A DNA stretch of 26,769 nt from Chara braunii (taxonomy: Eukaryota > Streptophyta > Charophyceae > Charales > Characeae), in the NCBI GenBank assembly GCA_003427395.1, contig BFEA01000501.1, positions 257,459-284,227 on the forward strand, in the 5' to 3' direction. Shown here piece after piece: positions 1 through 9,499 of this stretch. A model generated the notes under the pieces. That model did not search any database. It was not told the origin of the DNA and saw only the letters and a list, made by a program, of their open reading frames with translations. A program made the position numbers and the translations under genes. Each line of letters opens with the position of its first letter. Position 1 is the first letter of the stretch.

Positions 1-190
1 CCCATAAGGTGTAGGTAAGTCGTGCCTCGCGTAGGCCCTATCCTGTCGTAGGGGCTCGCGAGAGGTATGGCTGGCGCACCCGGCCGGAGCGGCTTGTGGA
101 AGCTCCATGTTTATTGCGACGAAGGGTTGCAAAAACCAACTCCTGTGTGACGCGGCCGGGAGGGTCCCGCGCTGCCCCGCGCAGTGCCGG
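1..190 (+). repeat. First, partial copy of a GC-rich repeat block (block X)
   Basis: The window opens inside a block that recurs at 4228-4490 and 23669-23935. Shared landmarks in order are a 'gtcgtagggg' core, a 'ggcgcacccgg' segment, and an 'aactcctgtgtgacg...ggccgggaggg' segment. It lies just upstream of a TATA-like 'tcatatatac' (about 257-266). It may be the upstream part of a promoter-bearing terminal repeat or the end of a preceding repeat unit; the left boundary is outside the window. No coding potential was recognised. Confidence 0.55.
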
Positions 191-289
191 ACCGATTGCG
201 CCCGACAGCGGGGCCTGAAGGGCTATAGGCAGGAGGAATGTGAGGGCTAAGTTGTTCATATATACTTTTATCACTCTCGTGATAAGAGC

Positions 290-345
290 TAGCCCGGTAG
301 GTTACAATACTTGATTCATACCTGGCAGAAACCGGGATCGAATTC
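290..345 (+). promoter_or_regulatory. Pol III-type A box and B box
   Basis: The A-box-like tagcccggtagg (290-301) matches TRGCNNAGYNGG at all but one fixed site. The B-box-like ggatcgaattc (335-345) matches GGTTCGANTCC with two mismatches. The 45-base spacing equals that of an intronless tRNA. Acceptor and T-stem pairing is lost, so a working tRNA is unlikely; an internal promoter of a short retroposon is the better reading. Confidence 0.35.
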
Positions 346-363
346 GTTCGATTTCGACCGCAT

Positions 364-390
364 GATCTCGGAGATTGTGCGGCCGAGATC
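364..390 (+). other. Perfect 8-bp hairpin
   Basis: gatctcgg (364-371) pairs exactly with ccgagatc (383-390) around an 11-base loop. It lies inside the SINE-like insertion. No function can be assigned. Confidence 0.6.
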
Positions 391-617
391 AGTCGTTCGC
401 ATGGCCCCTGCTCAAGGATGATACACATAAATCAAGAAATGACCCAAACCGAATTTCGAGTCCATCAGGACTCGAACTCGAGTCTGTACTTCAACATCTC
501 GTGGGTTTACCACAATGTGAAGTGACCGTTGGCAGGGCCAACGGGATAAATGAAAAAAAAAAACTAAAAAAAAACTAAAATGAAGATGAAGCGCTACTTG
601 GCGCACTAGGAACTGAC

Positions 618-678
618 TGGGGTGTTTTAGCCCCAAGGCACTTGATAGTCGCCCATGAAAACAGGCGACTGTTTTTTT
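618..678 (+). terminator. Two hairpins followed by a T run (terminator-like end of the SINE-like unit)
   Basis: A 5-bp stem tgggg/cccca (618-635) is followed by a perfect 7-bp stem agtcgcc/ggcgact (647-670), then seven T residues (672-678). A T run would end Pol III transcription from the A/B boxes at 290-345. The resemblance to a bacterial intrinsic terminator is probably coincidental in this eukaryotic setting. Confidence 0.4.
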
Positions 679-1257
679 GCAATAAGGTAAATTTTTCTCG
701 TTTTTTTTTTTTTTTTTTAGGTATTCTTTGGTTTGTTTTTTCTGTTGTTTCTTTTTTCTTTTAGTTTGTGGTCTTCTGAAAGTCCCTGTTCGTTTTGACG
801 AACGGGCTGACTTGCTGCAATAGGATGTGCAAAATTGAATGTATCTACCACGGTACGCGGTTACATTCGAGCATGGGGTTTGAGACTTTGCACTTGAGTT
901 ACGAGGGACTCTTTGCGCACTCCTTGGGTGGTTTTCAGGCAGCGAGCGATGGGCGAGTCGTTATCTGGTGGTGGAACGAACATTTTTGCGGCGACGTTTG
1001 GACCTCCAGTCGCCTATCTCGTAGTGGGGCTGCCACGACAGTTCGCATGTCGTTGTCCCCAGCCGCGACTTTAGAGAGAGACAGAGAGAGAAAAACGGGC
1101 TCTTACCCAGCCGTGGCACCCAAGCGTTCACAACAACGTTGCTTTTTTATTCTTCGATGAAATGGGAGACTGAACCTGGCGCGCTCCCTGCGTCAGGTAC
1201 GGGCGCAAGGCTGGAGGAGAGAAACCCTGTTGAAGTCTGACTCTAATTCGACTCTGT

Positions 1258-1297
1258 GAGGGGCGACCGTTCGTTTCGAACGACGAGTTGTCCCCTC
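1258..1297 (+). other. Conserved two-tier hairpin in the long repeat
   Basis: The outer stem is gagggg (1258-1263) with cccctc (1292-1297). The inner stem is cgttcg (1268-1273) with cgaacg (1277-1282). The right copy keeps the same outer stem (20120-20125/20154-20159) and a shifted 7-bp inner stem gtcgttc/gaacgac (20128-20134/20140-20146). Confidence 0.5.
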
Positions 1298-4227
1298 ACA
1301 AGGGGAAATGAAGGGGGGGGAATAAGAAAAGAAAAAATAAGAGAAGGAAAAAAAAAAAAAACAGTCGGGAAAATGGTCATGGCCACGGAACAGGTGCAAC
1401 CCTGGAAGTTTCTAGGGGCGGATGGGACTGCGCCTGTTTGTTTTGAGCAAGCTGAAGAAAATGGTTGAGCACAACCATTTGCAGGAGTATCTGGCCTGGG
1501 AAATCGGCCAGATACTTCTGGAGGTTGATGACCTTGGCCATTGATTTGGATCAAGGGCGAGGAGCACTCACGAATTTTGTCTGGTTGTGGACAAAGCAGC
1601 TGCCCACAAGCCTTCACCTGGCAATAAAAACCAGCACTCCACCCAGCAACCTCACAGTTGTGGCAGTGTTGTCGGGACATTCACTTGGGTGAATGCTGGT
1701 TGGCTGTCGAATGTCGCTGGAAAGGAGATGCTGCTGGTGGAGTGGAGGTCTACAGAGAGTTTGAGGACGAGAAGGGAGGCAGCCATAGCTGAGGGTTGGG
1801 AGTTTTTTGCCCTATCCTTGTGCGTGTGTTGTGTGTGTGGACAAGTGTTGCGGCCGTAAGCCCGGCGGCAGCGGCACTTTCGGTGAGGAGGTGCTGCCGG
1901 ACTGACGGCGTGACGACATCAAGGCCTTCCAAAGGGGAAGTGTTGTCCGTTTGGAGGCACAACAACAACGGTATATCTGATTGGGGACAATACTGTTGGA
2001 TTTGTGCGGCGGAGTTTTTTTCACAGCATTGTTTCGTGGCTACGGCTGTAACATTTGGGTCGTGCGGCATTGGTGGCGTGACCGTTTAAGGTGCTGGCAT
2101 TAATGTCGAAGAGTCGCCATTATTTTTGTGGTGTGCGGCGGTTATGGTGGATTCTAGTGTGGCCTAGAGGTTGAGCTTGCACTGGTGCACGGTTGGGATT
2201 ATGCATCAGTGGTGTGTGGGCTGGCGCCATGAAGGAAGTGCAGAATGAGTGCACATGGCGCTGAACGCAAGAGCCATCGACACCTGCTATTTTAATAAGG
2301 GTCACCTTTTTTTTTTTTAACGGTGCGCGGTGTAAGCCGTTTTGGGTTCTAGACCATCTGGTATTGCTGGCGATGGTATGGGACTGCATTAGGATCGTCT
2401 GGGATAATTTTGGAATGAAGTGGAACTGATTTTGAGATCAGGATCGACATGTTGATGTGGTTATTGTGAGCGGACGTGGTGAGAGGCGTCATGGACTTGC
2501 AACTGGTTGGGGAATATCCTTGGTAGTCAAGGTGCAATTGAGACTGTGTTAGGACGGTACGGGACATTGGGATGATGTGAGATTTGATTATGGGAGCACC
2601 CTCTTTGAGGGTTATCTCATTCATAAGTCTCAGGTGACTCAATCTTGGTGTGAACGAGCACTTGGAGAAAAACACGAATTGTGATTCCGGAGAAAGGTCA
2701 CAATTTGTGGAGTTGTGAGCCACATATTTTTTCTACGGCGGCCATTTTCTTTTGATTGATATATTACTCGGCTTTCATGAGTTAGCCGGATCAAACTTTA
2801 CTCAAGGTCAGTCAGTTGATTGACTCAGATTTCTCTTCACACCTGTGTGAAGCCACACTTTGCTTGATCCTATTTGTTTTGAATGTTAAAAAAAAAAGGT
2901 AGAGGAAAGGTGTGCGAGTTATACATGCAAATGGAAAGGTCTGACTCGAGTATGGGATTGTACTGTTTTCTTCTTAACTTGGTTGTTTTGTTTTGAGTGC
3001 AGGTATGTAGAAGAATGTCTGCAAAGGGGATTGATTTTACCTATTTGGAAAAAAAGAAAAGAATTGTTTTTTTCCTACTTACCTTTGCCTGGTTATCAAA
3101 AGGGCGTTTGTTTTGAAAGCGGTTAATCCAATGTGTGTCGAAAAATAATTGGATTTAAATAAAGAAGACGATTTTAAATTGAACTTAGTTTTTTATCCCG
3201 AGGATTACCCTTTCTATCCCAAACGACCTTATCTATTTGTACTTGTCTAAATGATTCTCGTTCTCTATCTCCTTCGATTTCTTTTCGTCAAAGCTACCCT
3301 GAACTCATAAGAAATAAGCATAACTTGAAAACTACTCACAGTGGACACACTCTCATTCTCCAGGGAGCATATAGGGCGGGGGTTCGTTGCTTCAGGAGCA
3401 GACCCTCTTATCGACCCAGAGTGGACCGTTCTACGGAGGGTTACTTGCCGATTCAGTGAAGACGATCCGACTTCTGAGATCCGAGTCTTGTGCTCAGACG
3501 AGGGGGAGGAGTACCCTAGACCACTTCCTCGAGGGAGAGGTATGTAACATTTCAAGCAATGCACCAGATCAAAAATCATTAGCAAAGCAGTTTGTCATCC
3601 AAGAAAGATTGGAAGCATATGAAAACAGGTGTGCGTGTCTAATCTTAAGTTAGCGGTAGGGTGAAATGAATGACTTTGGCAAAGAGTCTCATCAAGTCAA
3701 AACTAAGGCGGTCGATTACCTTTTCCGCTGCATCGAAGTTATTGTCTGAAGCCAACTCCTGGTTGGCGGTTGTATGATTGTTTTGTGAGTTCGATTTGGG
3801 GTGATCAGATTTTATTTTTGATCTTGTGTTATTGAATGTATTTAATGATGATTTTGATTTTTTTCAGTTATCAATTCGGATTGGATATACCTTCATATCG
3901 ACTACGGTCGATTCCCTTTGGATGCAATTATGTATAGTTATTATAACTTTCTTTTAACTATGTATTAAAGGGACTACGATTGAGTTGAGGGTTTCACTCT
4001 TGGTTGAGACAGTCATAATTGACCAGTGCCCGCTTCGTACTTAGGAGATCAGCGCCCTAAGGGACAGACGATGTTCCGGTCCACTTGGCGTTAACCAAGC
4101 GTATCTATACTACAGCGAACGAGCAAACGCCCTCGGTTGATCTACCTATATGCGATTGTATCTAAAAACATTTATATGTGGGTCAGTAACTCATTAGGGA
4201 CACGCCCTTAATATTGGTGACAACCCC

Positions 4228-4490
4228 TTAGGGAGGGAAAGCTTATGCCCCGTGGGAACTTATCCTTTCGTAGAGGACCACGGGATGTACTACTAGCGCA
4301 TCCGGCTAGAGTGGTGGAGGAACGACGTGACCACTCACCCGTCTTGGCAGCTCGTGAGATTGTATTGATTCGTCCCCGAGTTGTCTTTGTTTTTGTCTTG
4401 TTTAACTCCTGCGTGAAATGGTCGAAAGAGCTCCCTCGCTTTGCGAAAAATGTGGGACCGATGTGATCGACAGGTTGCGACATTGTCGGG
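4228..4490 (+). repeat. Second copy of block X at the end of the left long repeat
   Basis: The block starts near 'ccccttagggagggaaagc' and runs through 'aactcctgcgtgaaatgg' to 'tcggggat'. It is collinear with 23669-23935 and with the window start. Similarity to the right copy fades at about 4505, which sets the repeat end. Confidence 0.65.
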
Positions 4491-4505
4491 GATAACGACA
4501 AACTA

Positions 4506-4813
4506 TCGTTCTCCCTAGCGGAATGACACTCGGATATTTTAATAACTTATTTTGATTTCAAACTAACATCTTTTGAAAATATGCATGATGACGACCCATT
4601 ATCACACCGGTCTCTTAGTTAGATCTATCGTCATTTATTAATACTACTTCCTTAGGGAATAGGGTATGAGTTGATCATCTTCCGCTCACCTCGACGGAAC
4701 AGTAGAAAACTTTCACAGCGATTTTGTAGGTTGATATTTGATAGACCTTGCGAGTCATTTCGGCTTTTTACCTTTACGCCTTATCGCTTGTAGGTTGATA
4801 TTCTCATAACGAG
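4506..4813. other. Non-coding stretch between the repeat end and the gag start
   Basis: No gene is seen. The segment 'ttgtaggttgatatt' occurs twice (about 4724-4738 and 4788-4802), just upstream of the gag ATG at 4814. No convincing tRNA primer-binding site was found here, which leaves the long-LTR model for the flanking repeats unproven. Confidence 0.5.
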
Positions 4814-5636
4814 ATGGCGGAAAGTGGCAGGTTCAATAACGATCTTTGGGACAAAATGGAAAAGTTAATTAAAACGCTTGGAAAAAAAATAAAAAGAGCG
4901 GCTACAGCTCGAGGTGTTGATTTTCAATAGAGATAATGTTGTACAATTTCTTTCAACTTTCGAGCAACCGGCTGCTGCTCATGAGTGGAGTGAGCAGACG
5001 ATGTTGAAAAGAGTGATGTCATGGTTGAATATAAACGTGTTTGATGTTGTAGCAAAGTTGGTTTCTAAAACCAAAAGTTGGAACAAGTTCGAAAGACTAA
5101 TAATTATTAAGTTTTCTAAGTCACATGATGGTCGAGATATAAAAGGGAAGCGAAGGCAAGGAGATTTCGGTAGTGATGGCGGTAATGAGAGCGATCAGTT
5201 AAAACATCATTAAAAGCTCGCTAAGGCTGAAAGGGTTACGCATAACTTGGTTCAAGGGGTTCAAGGAACCAGCCGTTAGAATAGTGTAGTTGAAAACATT
5301 AGACCATGTGAATCTCGGGGAAATGTTCTGACCACTTTGGATATCAAGTCGCCAACTTATATGCAAGGCGAACACTTAAGCAAGAAGGAAAGGAGAAGGC
5401 GAGCTTTATATTATTATAAATTTTTACAATGTGTGTATTGTGCTATAAAAGGTCATGGTATAAAATTTCGTAGACGCTTCAAATTGGATGCTGAAAAGGG
5501 TATCGTTAGTGAAAATAAGGAAGGAGTCTGGTTTAACTCGAGTAACTTCCCGATTATCTTGATTGAAGGAGATAAGAGGAGTATTAGAGATATAATATTT
5601 GAGCAAATGTGGAGTAGGATTAAGGCATTAAATTAG
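4814..5636 (+). pseudogene. Retrotransposon gag, first copy (broken)
   Basis: Gag packages the element's RNA in virus-like particles. The ATG at 4814 begins MAESGRFNNDLW. That frame stops at a TAG near 4925, and a frameshift close to 4913 moves coding into the frame starting at 4914. A capsid-like region follows, with FNRDNVVQFLSTFEQ, then a W..Q.MLKRV segment and SWNKFERLIIIKFS. Stops interrupt it at 5211-5213 (TAA) and 5277-5279 (TAG). Further on is a zinc-knuckle remnant CVYCAIKGHGIKFR, in which the final Cys of CX2CX4HX4C has become Arg. It ends at a TAG at 5634-5636. The motif order matches Ty3/gypsy-type gag. No protease or RT follows on this strand. It is degenerate, so no product is expected. 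Confidence 0.7.
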
Positions 5637-5684
5637 ACTGTATAGAGTTAGACTGACGTTCCACCTGGTTTTTCGTTATGATAA

Positions 5685-6671
5685 GGAGAAATTGAAGCAA
5701 AAAATAGACGCGAAGGTGGTCATCAGGATAGAGATATATCGAATCTCTAAAGGATAGTTCATCTCCTAGAGCAGAAAGATACAAAGAGAGAAAGTTTACC
5801 AAAAATAGAAATCCTTCTTTTCGATGACAACTTTTTTTCCGCTTTTCTGAGGAAATTTGAGCAACTTACATCCATTAATAGATGGGAGGATCATAAAATG
5901 TTGGGACGAGTGCTGAGATATGTAGAAAAAGATCTTGTGGATGTAGTCCGGAAAATAGGCGAAACATCAACATGGTCGAATTTTCGAGATGCCATGTTAG
6001 AAAAGTTTTGGCTCTTGGATAAATTGACAACATTAGAGGATTTGAGGAATGTCAAGCGGGATGCGTACGTAGTAGAAGAGAAGTTTTTGCTTGTCTATTA
6101 AAGAACCATTTGTCGGATACAAGATTTAACACATAAACAAAAATGTCGTATTTTTCTCGCAAATGTTTCTAACGCAGAGCAGCAGAAGCTTAGTCGTGGG
6201 GTAACCTGCAAGTCAGATTGGACGTGGATCCGTTCAAATTTTAACAATGGAAACTTTGATCAGGTCGTTCGTCTGCAACTTCGCTTGCTATAGACTAAGG
6301 GGGAATATCGGAATAACAAAAAAAAATATTCAATCCTCATTTCAATGCTCTCAGAAGTGAGAGGACTGATGAAAGACATTCAAAATGTCTTACGTCATGA
6401 GCATCAGTGAGAAAAGGAAAGGAGTGAACAACCAAGGATGGATCAACATGTTTTGAGTAAAAAGGGTAGGAAAGTTTGTTCAGATGGCCTCTCGACGCCA
6501 GCTGCTCAAGAGAAGGAGTGTTGCAAGTTAGAGTCTCGAGGTCGATAAGGGAAACGAGCGAAAAGGGTGAGATATTATTGGAAGAACATTGTGTGTAAGG
6601 GATGTGGTGGAGTCAGACATACTTTGAATACGTGTAAGGGATCAAAAATCGACAAAAAAAAAATCGTTTAA
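5685..6671 (+). pseudogene. Retrotransposon gag, second tandem copy (broken)
   Basis: This copy is in the same frame as most of the first. It repeats the architecture: FDDNFFSAFLRKFEQ, then W...KMLGRVLRYV, then DLVDVVRKIGETSTWSNF and a downstream FDQVVRLQLRLL. An intact zinc knuckle, CKGCGGVRHTLNTC (6594-6635), fits CX2CX4HX4C. In-frame stops lie at about 5748, 6099, 6291, 6408 and 6546, and the frame ends at the TAA at 6669-6671. The capsid-like parts of the two copies align (FLxxFEQ, MLxRV, DVV.K, W..F), so this looks like an ancient gag duplication or a two-gag element. The start is uncertain; no convincing ATG was found and 5685 is a conservative left edge. Confidence 0.68.
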
Positions 6672-7564
6672 TTTCTGGTCGATTTTTTTTACCAAACTTT
6701 GTAATTTTGTGTGGGATCGTGACTTTTTATATTTTCGTCCTTTCATAAACAAATTTGGGTGCGATTATTCTATAAAAATTTTGATTTAAGTTGTCAAAGT
6801 TTATCATATGCAATTTTATTTTTGTAAACACTGTTTGAGACGTCTACAGAAGCATATTCAAAGAGACCCTTTGATTTATGTCATAATTTATGATTAAATT
6901 ATTATATTTTGTTGTTGTATTTGCCATCGTGGGCAAGAGTAGGAGTATGTGATTTTTTTAAAGATGAACTCGACTCTTGGTCGGGATAGTGACGTGCTTG
7001 CCTTATGAATGTGATTTTGGATGTGTATTATTTATATATAAGGCATGTATTTGAGTTATATATTTAACATTATAATTTTTAGATCTTGTTTGCTATCAGG
7101 TTATGGTGTTTTTGCGATAAAATTGTGAGCTCTATAGGTGATAGTGAGGCCTGCGCCAAAGTTATACTCTTGGTCCATAGTAGGATGTTGTCATCAGGAT
7201 CCTATGTCGTTAAGGAAGGAAAACAAAACTATCGCTGAAAGAGATGAAGGTGTGGAAGAAGCTCATAAGTTTTGATGGTGGTTGTGGCAGTTACCGCTAA
7301 AAACGTTGGGTCTGGATTTACCACCCAAGCCCGATTGTTTTTATCGGGTCCACCTTGCTAGGAAAGAATATGAGCTGGTAACTCACATCGACCTTAGTAA
7401 GGGTTGGGCTACCCTGTTCATACTAATAAACTACTGAGTGTTCAAAACACCGGAATCAGAGAGAATGTGGTGAGGCTCGAATCTAGAGCGGGGCTTGATG
7501 TCGAGATGTTATCCTTTGAAGAGGATTACACCACTCCTCGATGCATATCACAGAAAGAACGAAA
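6672..7564. other. AT-rich non-coding interior of the outer element
   Basis: No reading frame of substance and no RT, protease or integrase motif was seen on either strand. This is where pol would be expected after gag, so its absence supports a gag-only, non-autonomous element. The stretch is broken by the chromovirus insertion at 7565-7569 and continues at 18114. Confidence 0.55.
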
Positions 7565-7569
7565 ACATT
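7565..7569. repeat. Target-site duplication, left (acatt)
   Basis: acatt directly precedes the left LTR and is repeated at 18109-18113 directly after the right LTR. Five bases is the usual duplication length for Ty3/gypsy integrase. Confidence 0.85.
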
Positions 7570-7880
7570 TGTGGCGGACTTACCGGGTGTGGTGTTCCGC
7601 CTGGGATAGAGATGGAGATGGAGGAAGAAGGGGGGGAGCGAGATGGCACAGCGCATCTCCCACGCTAGACTCCAACGCACGTACTCCAAATTGTGCGAAT
7701 ATAAAATGATCCGGAAAACAGACAACAGCTGGGGTATACCCCAGCGGACTGACTGGACTGAACTGGACTGGCTGGCACCGATAGAGGTACCGGCCTGGAC
7801 AGGACTACCCCGAATACAACAAAGGCATGTGAGAAAAGGCCATGGGGCTGGTCTCACCGGACAACCAGAGGTCCGCTACA
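7570..7880 (-). repeat. 3' LTR of the chromovirus
   Basis: The 311-bp terminal repeat starts with tgtggcgga and ends with tccgctaca on the + strand, giving short inverted ends. It is homologous to 17818-18108. It is 20 bp longer, mainly because of an extra run of 'ctgaactgga'-like minisatellite sequence at about 7755-7774. The centre has a perfect 18-bp palindrome, gctggggtataccccagc (7728-7745). Confidence 0.92.
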
Positions 7881-8095
7881 CGATCCTCGGCCTGTGATGG
7901 ATCGCCTAGATACACGCACGCTTCCACCAAGAAGAGGAACTCTACCAAAGAAAAAGAAAACCTGAGTAGGCTAGGATGCGGAGCAAACTCCATGCTGAGT
8001 CCATGCGATGCAACCTAGGATAGAAAATGTCACAAAAACAGCAATGTCACAATTAACAACCTAAGTGAAAGCAGAAGCAACTAACTAACATACAT

Positions 8096-8280
8096 GTCAT
8101 AGGAAAACAGAAAGTAATGACAACTAGATCCTGCAATGTTGGAGGTAGTAGCCTCAGTCTAGAAACAAATGACTAGTGTATAAGTCATAAGAACAACAAA
8201 AGCAGAACAACTAAATCTTAGAAATGTCAGAGGCAGTAGCCTCAGTCTGAGAGCAACAAAGCAACAACAAGACAATCATA
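8096..8280. repeat. Degenerate tandem repeat, about 88-bp unit
   Basis: Two units (from about 8096 and 8184) share the order 'gtcata.gaa.aaca', 'gacaacta.atc', 'gaggtagtagcctcagtct' and 'agcaaca'-type tracts. A weaker third unit may precede at about 8022. No function is inferred. Confidence 0.5.
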
Positions 8281-8730
8281 TGTCACAGGAGAAGTGTGTC
8301 GCAAACCAAAAGGTGGGATGGTCTCTGAGGGTGGCGAATGCAGCCTAGGGGTCGATAACTCCTAAGGGCATCCACACATAATGACAGGGGGACACATGTC
8401 ATCAGGCTCAATGAGGGTAGGGAACTGGGAGCGAACAGAACCAATGACCCTAACAGATAGACCATCCGGGCGGGTAATGCTCGACTAAAGGGGTGACCGC
8501 TACGGAGGGTTGACCATGCAAGGGAACAACGGAGCCTGGTAAGGGAATCATGCAAATGACTCCTAAGGTAGAGGAAGTCGGAGCTGGATCCGTAAGCTCG
8601 GAAGCCAAGGCAACGCTACGGTCCCGATGCCTATGCGTATACATGCGTAGCATCGCGCTCGGACTCGGTGACCGAACCCCAACGCTCGGTACCGAGCCCG
8701 AACATGACCCAAAATGGACCGAGCCCGAAT

Positions 8731-8773
8731 ATTTTTATTTTATTTATTTATTTATTTATTTTATATATATATA
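8731..8773. repeat. TTTA/TA microsatellite
   Basis: A run of tttattta units passes into tatatatatata. Confidence 0.85.
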
Positions 8774-8814
8774 GGGTTTGGGGGGCCATGGGGGGCATCG
8801 CTCATCACTCCTGA

Positions 8815-8899
8815 ACATACACACACACACACCCCATACACATGCACCCCCAGACACCCCACACAAACCCCACACACACCCCACACACCACACACACAT
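8815..8899. repeat. CA-rich simple repeat
   Basis: Interrupted acacac and cacaccc tracts. Confidence 0.8.
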
Positions 8900-9087
8900 G
8901 AGGACGCGCTCGGCAACCCCCTAATTTCCGCTCGGCTAAACATGTTCGGTTCCCGCTCGGCCGAGAGTCCGAACACGTTCGGCTGCTCGGTGGGGCGCCG
9001 AACATGTTCGGTGTGCTACACAGACATATACCAAACTTGAGTGGATGGAATACTGAGAAGTCAAAGACGTGGGAAGATAAGTCAGAG

Positions 9088-9499
9088 TCAATCATTGTAT
9101 CGAACAGGACGACGAGGAGTGCGCTGTGGACGCTCAGAAGCATCCGGCTGCTGCTGAAGGTCTGCCTCAGATGAAGCAGGCTTGACTTCATCGGTCTCCT
9201 CAGTCGAGGGAGAAGGAGGAGGGTCAGTGGGCTGAGGAGGAGCAGTCAAACCAACACGACGAGCACGGTCATAGGCACACACCAATATGCGTAACATGCT
9301 GCAAGTGCTCGAGGGGCTCCCAAGTAGCCTCCTCATCAGGGCAACCCTTCCAACATACGAGATACTCGACATGGGCAGGGTTGTCGTCGGTGACTCGGCG
9401 ACCAATGATGTCTGAAATGAGAAACTCCTCGTGGTCGTCCACCATGATGGGTGGAGGGCGCTCGTATGGTTGTCCAACGAGACGCTCAGACGGTCTGTG
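9088..9499 (-). pseudogene. Chromodomain and C-terminal tail of pol
   Basis: After the stop at 9500-9502 the same frame continues into a chromodomain (about 9298-9436) containing EEFLISDIIGRRV, VEYLVCWKGCP and EEATWEPLEHL. The aromatic positions Y, W and W expected of the methyl-lysine pocket are recognisable. In chromoviruses this module at the integrase C-terminus directs insertion into modified chromatin. A frame change near 9270 leads into a proline/acid-rich tail ending RRPVRYND at 9088. The stop and the frame change show it is not expressed as one protein now. Confidence 0.85.

Larger units (their letters stand above)
287..681 (+). mobile_element. Candidate tRNA-derived SINE-like insertion
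   Basis: This 395-base segment interrupts the left long repeat. Removing it makes the stretch from 'gaggaatg' to the 'ag-tttgtgg' boundary about 135 bases, close to about 120 in the right copy (19509-19629). The head has an A-box-like tagcccggtagg and a B-box-like ggatcgaattc, spaced 45 bases as in a tRNA gene. The tail ends in two hairpins and a run of seven T. The flanks carry a possible 5-bp target duplication, ataag (282-286 and 682-686). The cloverleaf stems do not fold, so it is tRNA-derived at most. The short duplication is weak evidence by itself. Confidence 0.4.
682..4505 (+). repeat. Left copy of long direct repeat (about 3.8 kb)
   Basis: From about 745 this stretch aligns in order and orientation with 19615-23955. 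In the 260 bases compared from position 795, about 88-90% are identical. Shared landmarks include the 'gtggtcttctgaaag' start, a conserved hairpin at 1258-1297, the 'gcggttatggtgg' segment, and block X at 4228-4490. The copy carries many small indels but lacks the 0.5-kb insertion seen at 21075-21591 in the right copy. ORFs in it are short and not conserved as protein. It could be a very long LTR of the gag-only element at 4814-6671, or an independent non-coding retroelement. No obvious TG...CA ends could be fixed. Confidence 0.75.
8665..9011. promoter_or_regulatory. Cluster of CCGA/TCGG palindromes
   Basis: Palindromes include tcggtgaccga (8665-8675), gctcggtaccgagc (8684-8697, perfect), ctcggccgag (about 8956-8965), ccgaacacgttcgg (8969-8982, one central mismatch) and ccgaacatgttcgg (8998-9011, perfect). 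A half-matching aaacatgttcgg lies at 8938-8949. The last three are about 30 bases apart. They sit just after the pol frame in the 3' UTR. Protein-binding sites or RNA hairpins are both possible. Confidence 0.4.
7881..9087 (-). other. 3' untranslated region of the chromovirus
   Basis: This 1.2-kb stretch between the end of the pol frame and the 3' LTR has no recognisable gene. It holds a degenerate tandem repeat (about 8096-8280), a TTTA microsatellite (8731-8773), a CA-rich tract (8815-8899) and a cluster of CCGA/TCGG palindromes (8665-9011). The bases next to the LTR on the sense strand (ggccgaggatcg) make a poor polypurine tract. Confidence 0.6.

Noticed and set aside
322-341. tggcagaaaccgggatcgaa as a primer-binding site
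   Set aside because: It resembles the complement of a tRNA 3' end, but the T-loop to CCA distance is two to three bases short of a real tRNA. It is better explained as part of the tRNA-like head of the SINE-like unit.
795-1160. 121-codon frame in the left repeat with a similar 93-codon frame at 19661-19942
   Set aside because: The two proteins differ at many positions by non-conservative changes and end at different places. The similarity follows from the DNA repeat, so no coding selection is evident.
7881-7905. Polypurine tract before the 3' LTR
   Set aside because: The sense strand here (ggccgaggatcg) is not purine-rich enough to call.
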